Shown here one piece after another: positions 56,421-64,000 of a stretch of 64,000 nt of DNA (the first letter of the stretch is position 1; each line of letters opens with the position of its first letter). The notes under the pieces were generated by a model. It did no database searches. It saw only the letters and a program-made list of their open reading frames with translations, and was not told where the DNA came from. A program made the translations under genes and the position numbers. The DNA lies in contig NZ_JACHWZ010000020.1 of the NCBI RefSeq assembly GCF_014191725.1, positions 35,924 through 99,923 of the forward strand, given 5' to 3'. Source of the DNA: Microbulbifer rhizosphaerae. GTDB lineage: Bacteria; Pseudomonadota; Gammaproteobacteria; Pseudomonadales; Cellvibrionaceae.

Positions 56421-56450
56421 GACCATTTCGAGGATATCCTCGAAATGGTC
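56421..56450. promoter_or_regulatory. Perfect 30-bp palindrome
   Basis: GACCATTTCGAGGAT is followed directly by its exact reverse complement, with no spacer. It lies 206 bp upstream of the COG3636 gene and 272 bp upstream of rsxA. A dimeric regulator site is the simplest reading. The rest of the 506-bp gap has no supported gene. Confidence 0.65.
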
Positions 56451-56630
56451 TGCGACCTGCCGGACAGTTCGGTTTCGGTGCAACCGGCCCAATTGAAAGC
56501 AGTTTGTGGCATTGACCTCCCTGAACTATCAACGGAGAGGGCAGGCAAACATCTGAAAGCAGCAGTCGCAACGCCGATGTCGTGTTGAAGGCACTCCGGC
56601 GCTCACCCATAATAGCGGCCCTGCGCGGCG

Positions 56631-56670
56631 CCCCCTCCCCCAGCCCCTCCCCCGCAAGCGGGAGAGGGGA
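56631..56670. repeat. Palindromic repeat, CCCTCTCCC family
   Basis: CCCCTCCCCCGCAAGCGGGAGAG-type palindrome directly upstream of rsxA, of the same family as 7626, 28353 and 52796. Confidence 0.6.
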
Positions 56671-56721
56671 GCATAGGTGCCTGCTAGGCTTTGCCAGTGC
56701 CACCCCAACCCCCGGAGAACC

Positions 56722-57297
56722 ATGAGCGAATTCGTCGTCATCCTGCTCAGCACCATTCTGGTCAACAACTATGTGTTGGTGCAGTTCCTGGGCCTGTGTC
56801 CTTTTATGGGGGTCTCCAACAAGCTGGAGACGGCCGTGGGCATGGCGGGGGCGACCACTTTTGTGCTGACGCTGGCGTCCATCTGCTCCTACCTGGTGAA
56901 CACTTACCTGCTGGAACCCTTCGGCATCGAATACCTGCGCACCATCTCCTTTATATTGGTGATCGCGGTGGTGGTGCAGTTCGCGCGCATGTTTATCGAG
57001 AAGACCAGCCCGCTTATGTATCGGGTGCTGGGGGTCTTCCTGCCGCTGATCACCACCAATTGCGCGGTTCTCGGGGTCGCGCTGCAGAACACTATCAAGG
57101 CGCACACCTTTGTGCAGTCCACCCTCTACGGCTTCGGCGCGGCGGTGGGCTTTTCCCTGGTGCTGATCCTGTTTTCCTCCATGCGCGAGCGGCTGGCCGC
57201 CGCGGATGTGCCGCTGCCGTTCAAGGGCGCGGCCATCGGCATGGTCACCGCCGGGCTGATGTCATTGGCATTTATGGGCTTTAGCGGATTGGTCTGA
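56722..57297 (+). CDS. rsxA: Rnf/Rsx complex subunit RsxA
   Basis: 191 residues from the ATG at 56722 ([11 protein letters not shown]), preceded by GGAG. Six membrane segments; conserved [20 protein letters not shown] and TTNCAVLG carry the Cys residues that bind a membrane-embedded Fe-S cluster with RsxE. Part of the ion-pumping ferredoxin:NAD oxidoreductase complex, whose Rsx form keeps SoxR reduced in E. coli. First gene of the operon; it overlaps rsxB by 1 bp. Confidence 0.96.
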   Translation: MSEFVVILLSTILVNNYVLVQFLGLCPFMGVSNKLETAVGMAGATTFVLTLASICSYLVNTYLLEPFGIEYLRTISFILVIAVVVQFARMFIEKTSPLMYRVLGVFLPLITTNCAVLGVALQNTIKAHTFVQSTLYGFGAAVGFSLVLILFSSMRERLAAADVPLPFKGAAIGMVTAGLMSLAFMGFSGLV

Positions 57298-57932
57298 TGT
57301 GGCAGTGGCTCCCTGAAATCTCCACCCCCCTGCTGGTGCTCGGCGGCATGTCGCTGGCCTTCGGCGCACTGCTGGGCTTTGCCGCGGTGCGTTTCAAGGT
57401 GGAGGGGGACCCGTTGGTGGACCAGGTGGACGAGTTGCTGCCGCAGACCCAGTGCGGCCAGTGCGGCTATCCCGGTTGCCGGCCCTACGCCGAGGCGATA
57501 GTGCACGGCGATGCGATCAACAAGTGCCCCCCCGGCGGCCAGGCCACCATCAATGAGCTGGCCAACCTGCTGGATATGGAGCCCGTGCCCCTGGACGCGG
57601 AACACGGCACGGAAAAAACAGTGGAGATGGTGGCGTTTATCCGCGAGGCGGAGTGCATTGGCTGCACCAAGTGCATCCAAGCCTGCCCGGTGGACGCCAT
57701 TGCCGGTGCTGCCAAATATATGCACACGGTGATCGTGGACGAGTGCACCGGCTGCGACCTGTGCGTGGACCCCTGCCCGGTGGACTGTATCGATATGGTG
57801 CCGCGGGAGGCTTCCCTCGCCGACTGGCACCCGGAGAAACCCGAGGAGGGGATCGACCTGATCGCCAGCGACCGCCCGCAGCGCGGCACCCGGTCCGGAA
57901 ACGACGCCGGAAACAAGAGGGACGCAGCTTGA
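57297..57932 (+). CDS. rsxB: Rnf/Rsx complex subunit RsxB
   Basis: 211 residues. N-terminal membrane anchor (about 10-28), a 4Fe-4S domain with [16 protein letters not shown] (about 49-64), and two ferredoxin clusters, [12 protein letters not shown] and [12 protein letters not shown] (about 118-165). It accepts electrons and passes them into the complex. It overlaps rsxC by 4 bp. Confidence 0.96.
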   Translation: MWQWLPEISTPLLVLGGMSLAFGALLGFAAVRFKVEGDPLVDQVDELLPQTQCGQCGYPGCRPYAEAIVHGDAINKCPPGGQATINELANLLDMEPVPLDAEHGTEKTVEMVAFIREAECIGCTKCIQACPVDAIAGAAKYMHTVIVDECTGCDLCVDPCPVDCIDMVPREASLADWHPEKPEEGIDLIASDRPQRGTRSGNDAGNKRDAA

Positions 57933-60043
57933 GCCCGGTGCAGGAAACAGAATCCGCCCGCGAGCGCCGCGCCGCCCGTGAGGCGCAGTTGATCGCCAGC
58001 GACCAGGCGCGGGAGAAGGCACGCGCGCTGAAGCTTTACGATTTTCCCGGCGGGGTTCACCCGCCGGAGAACAAGCACCAATCCACCGGCGAACCCATCG
58101 GCAGCATTCCGCTGGCGGAGGATTTAGTTGTACCGCTGAACCAGCATGTGGGCGGCACCGCGATTCCGCTGGTGAAGCTGGGCGAATACGTGATGAAGGG
58201 CCAGAAGATCGCCGAGGCGGACGGCCTGATCAGCTGCCCGGTGCACGCGCCTACATCCGGCAAGGTAATGGCGATAGAGCCCTGCGCGGTGCCCCACCCC
58301 TCCGGCATGCCGGCGGACAGTATCGTGATCCGCACCGACGGCGAGGAGCGCTGGTGCGAGCTGATTCCCTGCGAGGATTTCCGCGGTGAGGAGCCGGTGG
58401 ACCTGCTGGAAAAGATTCGCGAATGCGGCATCGCCGGTATGGGCGGTTCCGGCTTCCCCACCGAGGTCAAGCTGGACCCCCACGGCGGCGCCGAGATCGA
58501 TACGCTGCTGATCAATGGCGCCGAGTGCGAGCCCTATATCACCGCCGACGATATGCTGATGCGCGAGCGCGCGGAGGAAATTATCGCCGGGGTGAAGATC
58601 CTCGCCTATATACTCGACGAGCCTGAGCGGGTGCTGATCGGCATCGAGGACAACAAGCCCGAGGCCATCATGGCGATGCGCGCGGCCGCCGAAGACAGCC
58701 GCATCGATATCGTGGTCCTGCCCACCAAATATCCCTCCGGCGGCGAGAAGCAGCTGATCCAGATACTCACCGGGCGCGAGGTGCCCAATCGGGGCCTGCC
58801 CGCCAACATCGGGGTTATCTGCCAGAACGTCGGCACCGCCCGCGCGGTGTACCGGGCAATACGTTTCGGCGAACCGTTGATCAGCCGGGTGACCACGGTG
58901 GTGGGCCAGGCACTGCAGCGACAGCGCAATATCGAGGTGCCCCTGGGCACCCCCATCCGCCATATTCTCAAGCACCACGGCGCCCACCACGGGCTGATGC
59001 AGCGCATCGTGATCGGCGGCCCCATGATGGGCTACACCATCAACGACGACCGTACGCCGGTGATCAAGACCACCAACTGCATCCTGGTGCCCACGGATGA
59101 GGAACTGCCGCCGGCGCCGCCGGCCCAGGCGTGTATCCGCTGCGGCTTCTGCGCCGAGGTGTGCCCCGCTTCGCTGCTGCCGCAACAGCTGTACTGGTAT
59201 GCGCGGGTGGACGACCGGGAAAAGCTGCAGGCCTACAACCTGTTCGACTGTATCGAGTGCGGCGCCTGTTCCTATGTGTGCCCCAGCACCATTCCGCTGG
59301 TGCAGTATTACCGCGCCGCCAAGGGCGATATCCGCATCGCCGAGGCGGAAAAGGAAAAATCCGATCGCGCCCGCGAGCGTTTCGAGTTCCGCAAGCTGCG
59401 CCTGGAAAAAGCCGAGAAGGAAAAGGAAGCCAAGCGCGAGGAGCGCCGCAAAGCCGCGGAACTGGCGCGCAAGCAGCGGGAAGAGAATACTGGCTCCCCG
59501 GAAGCCAAATCTGCACAGCAGGAGGCCGATGTGGTGGCCGCCGCGCTGGCGCGGGTGAAAGCCAAACAGGCCTCTCCGGAACAACAACTGGCCCGCGCCC
59601 AGCGCGCACTCAGCAGTGCCGAGCAGCGGGTGGAGCGCATGCAGAAAAAACTCGAGGCCGCGGAAGAGAGCCAGCGCGGCCAATTGGCGGCGCAACTGAA
59701 GGAGGCGGAAATCCGCCTGCGGGAAGCGCAACAGAAACTGGCCCAGGCCGAAGAAAAGGCCGGCGCGGCGCCGGCGGAAAGCGCGGAGAAGAGCAAGGCG
59801 CAGAGCGCCATCGAAAAAGCCAAGGCCGCCGCCGCGGCCCGCGCCAGTATGAGCGATGCGGATAAACTGGCGGCGGATATCGACGCCCTCAAGGCGCGTG
59901 TGAAAAAGTCCGAAACGCGGCTGGAAAAAGCGCGCGCGGAGGGTGATGCCAACGTGGACGCGTTTGAAACCGCGCTGGAAAAACTGCAGAAAAAACTGGA
60001 AGAAAAGATGCGTGAGCAGAAGGCTGCGGGGGATCAGACATGA
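57929..60043 (+). CDS. rsxC: Rnf/Rsx complex subunit RsxC
   Basis: 704 residues from the TTG at 57929, overlapping the rsxB stop; a GTG at 57938 is an alternative. The core (about 30-480) has [20 protein letters not shown] for FMN/NADH binding, and two 4Fe-4S motifs, [12 protein letters not shown] and [12 protein letters not shown]. The last 220 residues are a Lys/Glu/Ala-rich coiled coil of the kind seen in gammaproteobacterial RsxC. It couples NADH to the complex. Confidence 0.94.
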   Translation: MSPVQETESARERRAAREAQLIASDQAREKARALKLYDFPGGVHPPENKHQSTGEPIGSIPLAEDLVVPLNQHVGGTAIPLVKLGEYVMKGQKIAEADGLISCPVHAPTSGKVMAIEPCAVPHPSGMPADSIVIRTDGEERWCELIPCEDFRGEEPVDLLEKIRECGIAGMGGSGFPTEVKLDPHGGAEIDTLLINGAECEPYITADDMLMRERAEEIIAGVKILAYILDEPERVLIGIEDNKPEAIMAMRAAAEDSRIDIVVLPTKYPSGGEKQLIQILTGREVPNRGLPANIGVICQNVGTARAVYRAIRFGEPLISRVTTVVGQALQRQRNIEVPLGTPIRHILKHHGAHHGLMQRIVIGGPMMGYTINDDRTPVIKTTNCILVPTDEELPPAPPAQACIRCGFCAEVCPASLLPQQLYWYARVDDREKLQAYNLFDCIECGACSYVCPSTIPLVQYYRAAKGDIRIAEAEKEKSDRARERFEFRKLRLEKAEKEKEAKREERRKAAELARKQREENTGSPEAKSAQQEADVVAAALARVKAKQASPEQQLARAQRALSSAEQRVERMQKKLEAAEESQRGQLAAQLKEAEIRLREAQQKLAQAEEKAGAAPAESAEKSKAQSAIEKAKAAAAARASMSDADKLAADIDALKARVKKSETRLEKARAEGDANVDAFETALEKLQKKLEEKMREQKAAGDQT

Positions 60044-60072
60044 ATGACACTGACTTAAGCGTTGTTTCTTCT

Positions 60073-60195
60073 GTAGGATGGGCAAAGCGAAGCGTGCCCA
60101 TCGTTCGCGGCGTTGATGGGCACGAGCCCGCCATGGATGGCGGGAATGCAGGAAATGCATGGAGCAATTTTCTGCCTTCGCTTTGTCCATCCTAC
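60073..60195. repeat. Inverted repeat GTAGGATGGGC ... GCCCATCCTAC type
   Basis: GTAGGATGGGCAAAGCGAAG and a diverged inverse ending TCCATCCTAC span 123 bp between rsxC and rsxD. The related element at 36969 shares GTAGGATGGGC and GCGTGCCCATC. Confidence 0.7.
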
Positions 60196-60256
60196 GAAAA
60201 TACCATTTCCCGGCTTAAGTCAGTGCCATTCGGATCAGAAATAATGCACTTGCCTT

Positions 60257-60390
60257 GTAGGAGCCTGCTTGCAGGCGAATTGGGCCCTATCCGATTCCGG
60301 AGGCATTTCCTCTGTGGGAGCCTGCCCTGCAGGCGATTATCACGAGCCCGGAGAACCCGCGCCATATCGCCAGCGGGGCTGGCTCCCACA
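60257..60390. repeat. GTAGGAGCCTGC-family repeats inside the rsx operon
   Basis: Three related arms (60257, 60314 and the inverse ending near 60390) of the GTAGGAGCCTGCTTGCAGGC type. Together with the unit at 60073 they fill the 397-bp gap between rsxC and rsxD. No gene is supported there. Confidence 0.7.
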
Positions 60391-60408
60391 GGGCTGGTGG
60401 TCACCGTC

Positions 60409-60436
60409 GAGTCCCGAGTCCCGAGCCCCGAGTCCC
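60409..60436 (+). repeat. Heptanucleotide tandem repeat before rsxD
   Basis: Four copies of GAGTCCC (one as GAGCCCC) end 4 bp before the rsxD ATG, in the place of a normal ribosome-binding site. No GGAG-type site is visible between them and the start. Confidence 0.8.
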
Positions 60437-60440
60437 GATC

Positions 60441-61499
60441 ATGGCACTGATGCGCGCCACCTCCCCCCACGCCCTCTCCGGCGAGAGCACCACCAAGGTC
60501 ATGCTGCAGGTGGCCGCGGCCACCGTTCCCGGGGTGCTGGCGCTGGTGATTTATTTCGGCATCGGCGTGCTGATCAATATCCTGCTGTGCACCGCCACCG
60601 CGCTGGCCTGCGAGGCGGCGGTGATGAAGCTGCGCAGCCGCCCGGTGGCTTTCTATCTCAAGGACGGCAGTGCCTTTGTCACCGCGCTGCTGCTGGGCAT
60701 AGCCCTGCCGCCCTACTGCGTCTGGTGGCTGCCGGTGGTGGGCACCTTCACGGCAATCGTGCTGGCCAAGCACCTGTACGGCGGCATGGGCTACAACCCG
60801 TTCAACCCGGCCATGGTGGGCTACGTGGTGCTGCTGATCAGCTTCCCGGTGGCCATGACCCGCTGGGTGGGGCCCGCGGAACTCATCTATGGCGCGCCCG
60901 GTATCGACGAGGCCTTAGGCCTGGTGTTCGGTTTCGGCGGCTACAACGTGGACGGCTACACCCGCGCCACGCCGCTGGAAGTGGTGCGCCTCAACGAATC
61001 GGTGCTGCTCTCCCGGCTGTACGAGATGGAGCCGGTGTTCAACAAGGGTACGCTTGCCGGGCTCGGCTGGGAGACGGTGAATTTCGGTTTCCTGTTGGGC
61101 GGCCTCTTCCTGCTGTTCCGGCGCATCATCACCTGGCACGCGCCGGTGGCCATGCTCGCCACCCTGGCGCTGCTGTCGCTGCTGTTCTACGACAGCGGCA
61201 GTTCCCTCTCCGAGGGCTCGCCGATGCTGCACCTGTTTTCCGGGGCCACCATGCTCGGGGCGTTTTTTATCATTACCGACCCGATCAGCGGTGCCACCAG
61301 TAACAGGGGGCGGTTGATTTTCGGCGCCGGCGTGGGGCTTCTCACTTATGTGATCCGCGCCTGGGGCACTTACCCGGACGCGGTGGCTTTCGCGGTGCTG
61401 CTGATGAATTTCGCCGCGCCCACCATCGACAACTACACGGTGCCGCGCACCTATGGCCACAAGGCGCCGCGGCGGGCCACTGAGTTGGAGGAGCGGTGA
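60441..61499 (+). CDS. rsxD: Rnf/Rsx complex subunit RsxD
   Basis: 352 residues with about nine membrane segments. DPISGATSNRG (about 280) is the covalent FMN attachment site (SGAT, flavin on Thr). KDGSAFVTALLLGIALPP is conserved. The ATG is placed by family alignment (MALMRATSPHA). It overlaps the rsxG start by 1 bp. Confidence 0.95.
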   Translation: MALMRATSPHALSGESTTKVMLQVAAATVPGVLALVIYFGIGVLINILLCTATALACEAAVMKLRSRPVAFYLKDGSAFVTALLLGIALPPYCVWWLPVVGTFTAIVLAKHLYGGMGYNPFNPAMVGYVVLLISFPVAMTRWVGPAELIYGAPGIDEALGLVFGFGGYNVDGYTRATPLEVVRLNESVLLSRLYEMEPVFNKGTLAGLGWETVNFGFLLGGLFLLFRRIITWHAPVAMLATLALLSLLFYDSGSSLSEGSPMLHLFSGATMLGAFFIITDPISGATSNRGRLIFGAGVGLLTYVIRAWGTYPDAVAFAVLLMNFAAPTIDNYTVPRTYGHKAPRRATELEER

Positions 61500-62185
61500 T
61501 GCTGAAGCGATCCGTACTCGGCAACGGCCTGATCCTGGCGCTGTTCGCGCTGATCACCGCCGGCACCCTGGCGGTGACCCAGATCGTCACCCGCGAGCCC
61601 ATCGAGCGGGCGATCCGCCAAGCCGCGGCCAAGGCGCTGCTGGAAATTATTCCCCTCGAGCGCCACAGCAACGACCTGCTGCTGGATACCTACCCGATCC
61701 CCAAACGCTACTGGGAAATGCTGGACCTGCCCAATGGCGGCGATATCAATCTGGCGCGGGAGGACGACGGCAGCATCTTCGCGGTGATCATTCCCACGGT
61801 GGCGCCGGACGGCTACTCCGGCCCTATCCGGTTGCTGGTGGGTGTAAACCGGGACGGCACCGTCGCCGGGGTGCGCGTCACCAGCCACAGTGAAACCCCG
61901 GGGCTGGGGGACAAGGTGGACCTGAAAAAGAGCGACTGGATACTGTCGTTCAACGACAAGTCGCTGCAGGACCCGCCGCGGGACCAGTGGAAAGTACAGA
62001 AAGACGGCGGCGCCTTCGATCAGTTTACCGGCGCCACCATCACCCCGCGGGCGGTGGTAACCCAGGTGCGCACAGTGCTGGACTTCGTCGCCGAGCACCG
62101 TGAGGAGATTTTCAACGTGCCGCCGTCCGGGCGCGCGGTGGAAGTGGAGCCGCAGGCGGCCAAACCCGAGCCGGAGAGCGAATGA
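61499..62185 (+). CDS. rsxG: Rnf/Rsx complex subunit RsxG
   Basis: 228 residues from the ATG at 61499. One N-terminal membrane anchor (about 8-28) and a periplasmic FMN-binding domain with [14 protein letters not shown] (about 175), where FMN is bound to Thr. It receives electrons within the complex. It overlaps rsxE by 4 bp. Confidence 0.95.
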   Translation: MLKRSVLGNGLILALFALITAGTLAVTQIVTREPIERAIRQAAAKALLEIIPLERHSNDLLLDTYPIPKRYWEMLDLPNGGDINLAREDDGSIFAVIIPTVAPDGYSGPIRLLVGVNRDGTVAGVRVTSHSETPGLGDKVDLKKSDWILSFNDKSLQDPPRDQWKVQKDGGAFDQFTGATITPRAVVTQVRTVLDFVAEHREEIFNVPPSGRAVEVEPQAAKPEPESE

Positions 62186-62898
62186 TGGCAAACCCCGAAT
62201 ACGGAGAGATCACCCGCAACGGCCTGTGGAGCAACAACCCGGCGCTGGTGCAACTGCTGGGCCTGTGCCCGCTGCTGGCGGTGACCGGCTCGGTGGTGAA
62301 CGCCATCGGCCTGGGACTGGCCACCACCGGCGTGCTCATCTGCTCCAATCTGGCGGTATCCCTGGTGCGCCGGCAGATGCCGGAAGCGGTTCGCCTGCCC
62401 GCCTCGGTGATGATTATCGCCACCTTCGTCACCTGCGCCGAGCTGCTGATGAAGGCCTTTACCTACGAGCTCTATCTGGTGTTGGGGATTTTTATTCCGC
62501 TGATCGTCACCAACTGCACCATCCTCGGCCGCGCCGACGCCTTCGCCAGCAAAAACCCGGTGCTGCCCTCGCTGGTGGACGGTTTTATGATGGGCGTGGG
62601 ATTTACCGCGGTGCTGATTGTGATCGGCGCCATCCGCGAGGTGCTCGGCCAGGGCACGCTGTTTGCGGATATGGACCTGCTGTTCTGGCCCTCCGCCAAG
62701 GAGTGGGTGATCCCAGTACTCGGCGCCGACTACCCGGGCTTCCTGGCCGCGGTGCTGCCTCCCGGCGCCTTCCTGGTGGCGGGCCTGTTGATCGCGGCCA
62801 AAAATGCCATCGACGCAGGCATAGAGCGCCGCCGCAGCCAGCAGGTCAGAATCGTGCCCGGCGCCAAGCGGGTACGTACCACCGGCAAAATCACCTGA
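62182..62898 (+). CDS. rsxE: Rnf/Rsx complex subunit RsxE
   Basis: 238 residues with six membrane segments, homologous to RsxA in inverted topology. [17 protein letters not shown] and [18 protein letters not shown] carry the conserved Cys. Two adjacent ATGs are possible (62182 and 62185). No nth gene follows, unlike in E. coli. Confidence 0.95.
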   Translation: MMANPEYGEITRNGLWSNNPALVQLLGLCPLLAVTGSVVNAIGLGLATTGVLICSNLAVSLVRRQMPEAVRLPASVMIIATFVTCAELLMKAFTYELYLVLGIFIPLIVTNCTILGRADAFASKNPVLPSLVDGFMMGVGFTAVLIVIGAIREVLGQGTLFADMDLLFWPSAKEWVIPVLGADYPGFLAAVLPPGAFLVAGLLIAAKNAIDAGIERRRSQQVRIVPGAKRVRTTGKIT

Positions 62899-62902
62899 CT
62901 CT

Positions 62903-62976
62903 GTAGGAGCGGCCGTTGGCCGCGATCAGCATCCGCTACGAAGCAACACCGATCGCGGCCAACGGCCGCTCCTACA
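62903..62976. repeat. REPIN-like inverted pair, GTAGGAGCGGCCG family
   Basis: A compact inverted pair just after rsxE; the arms GTAGGAGCGGCCGTTGGCCG match exactly and enclose ATCAGCATCCGCTACGAAGC, similar to the loop at 21930. Confidence 0.8.
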
Positions 62977-63120
62977 AGGTCCGTGCCGAACTCCGTCGCT
63001 GTAACCTTTTTGGCACAGTCTTCCTCGCCACAGCGGTGGCCATTTCCAACTATTTCGCTAGAATGGGACTCCGATCCGGAATTTGGTCGGCGACCAACAA
63101 TAAAAACAGGGAATAACACT

Positions 63121-63825
63121 ATGAGTGTGGACAATGGAAAGTCTGAACTGGTCTATCATGGACGCCGCGCCCAGCGCGCGGACAGCCGCCAACGCCGCAA
63201 AGCCATCCTCGAGGCTACTCTGCGGCTGATCGTCAGGGAGGGCATCCGCGGTATCCGCCACCGCGCTGTGGCCCGCGAGGCATCAGTACCTCTGGCCGCC
63301 ACCACCTACTATTTCAAAGACCTGAGCGACCTGATAAGCGACGCCTTCACTTACTTTGTGGAACAGGGGCTGGAGCACACCCGCCAGTTGCAGGAAGACA
63401 GCTTCGCCGTCGCCCGCCGCCTGACGCCTGAAGAGCGCGCCACGGGCACCGGGCGCAAGCTGCTGATCCAGCAGTTGACCCGCTTTATCCTCACCCATAT
63501 CCGAGCCCAGGCCGGCAACCGCGACTACCGTCTGATCGAGCTGGCATTTCGCAATGAGGCGCTGCGCAACGAGCAACTGACCCGCGTCATCCGCATGGCC
63601 AACTCGGCCAACGAGTCGCTGATCCAGGAATTCTTCGAACTGCTCGAACTCGCCGATCCCCCGGCGGCGGCGCAGATAGTGCACGGGACCATCCTCAACC
63701 TGGAATACCAGATCCTCAGCGGCGCCATCACCCACGACTCGCCGCTGCTGGAACGCTCGGTCACCATGATGATCCGCGGCCTGATCCCCGCCACCCTCCC
63801 GGTGACGGAGGCCGCCCGGGCCTGA
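63121..63825 (+). CDS. TetR-family transcriptional regulator
   Basis: 234 residues from the ATG at 63121. The N-terminal TetR HTH spans about residues 25-70 (RKAILEATLRLIVREGIRG, HRAVAREASVPLAATTYYF). An all-helical ligand domain follows. It probably represses a nearby or outside transport gene; no partner is visible in the window. Confidence 0.88.
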   Translation: MSVDNGKSELVYHGRRAQRADSRQRRKAILEATLRLIVREGIRGIRHRAVAREASVPLAATTYYFKDLSDLISDAFTYFVEQGLEHTRQLQEDSFAVARRLTPEERATGTGRKLLIQQLTRFILTHIRAQAGNRDYRLIELAFRNEALRNEQLTRVIRMANSANESLIQEFFELLELADPPAAAQIVHGTILNLEYQILSGAITHDSPLLERSVTMMIRGLIPATLPVTEAARA

Positions 63826-63840
63826 GCCTCCTCCCCTGTA

Positions 63841-63950
<110 letters not shown>

Positions 63951-64000
63951 CCAGCAACGCACCGCACGCGGCACCACAACCAACTGAGAGGAAAGGAATA

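Noticed and set aside
60040..60450. A 136-codon frame between rsxC and rsxD, starting in an ATGA overlap
   Set aside because: It consists of palindromic repeat DNA; the translation has no family features. The start overlap appears fortuitous.

Overview
The window looks like a chromosomal segment from a high-GC marine gammaproteobacterium of the Cellvibrionales type (Microbulbifer, Saccharophagus or a relative). That is an inference. It rests on polyserine linkers joining carbohydrate-binding modules in a secreted protein, on the gammaproteobacterial character of the housekeeping genes (ydiJ, trhO, apbC/mrp, metG, yghU, rsxABCDGE), and on many short palindromic repeats of the REP/REPIN kind between genes. 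No rRNA or tRNA gene was seen.

Layout. 1-7.6 kb: the 3' part of a giant two-partner-secretion adhesin and its outer-membrane transporter, overlapping by 4 bp. 8-22.7 kb: a fatty acid hydroxylase/sterol desaturase-type protein, a PLP decarboxylase, a CBM3-polyserine-SMP-30 secreted protein flanked by an intact Lrp/AsnC gene and a broken copy of its 3' end, an aminotransferase, a GDSL autotransporter that has lost catalytic residues, a DUF523 protein, ydiJ and a TPR protein. 23-38 kb: a 3D-domain protein, trhO, a small SpoIIAA-like gene with a deleted paralogue, apbC/metG (divergent), a 2OG oxygenase, an MNT antitoxin with a truncated HEPN toxin, a hydroxyacid dehydrogenase, a yqjD/yqjE-like envelope cluster, a sirtuin, yghU and a VIT-family transporter.

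38-53 kb is an accessory island with visibly lower GC in its first part. It holds an XRE regulator between partial duplications of the VIT region, a stand-alone AHH nuclease toxin with two related immunity genes, and a complete type I-E CRISPR-Cas system on the minus strand. The order is WYL regulator, cas3, cas8e, cse2, cas6e, cas7e, cas5e, cas1, cas2, then an array of 21 good repeats plus 6 decayed ones. Two details stand out. The very short leader carries an exact rrn-type boxA antitermination sequence. The repeat base next to each spacer is always a pyrimidine on the crRNA strand, which predicts a PAM ending in a pyrimidine.

53-64 kb: a TIGR02647 protein, a Fic enzyme followed by a UPF0149/SEC-C protein, an antitoxin-like regulator without a visible toxin, a perfect 30-bp palindrome, the complete Rnf/Rsx electron-transport operon (interrupted between rsxC and rsxD by repeats), and a TetR regulator. 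The window ends in a poly-G tract that is probably a sequencing or assembly artefact.
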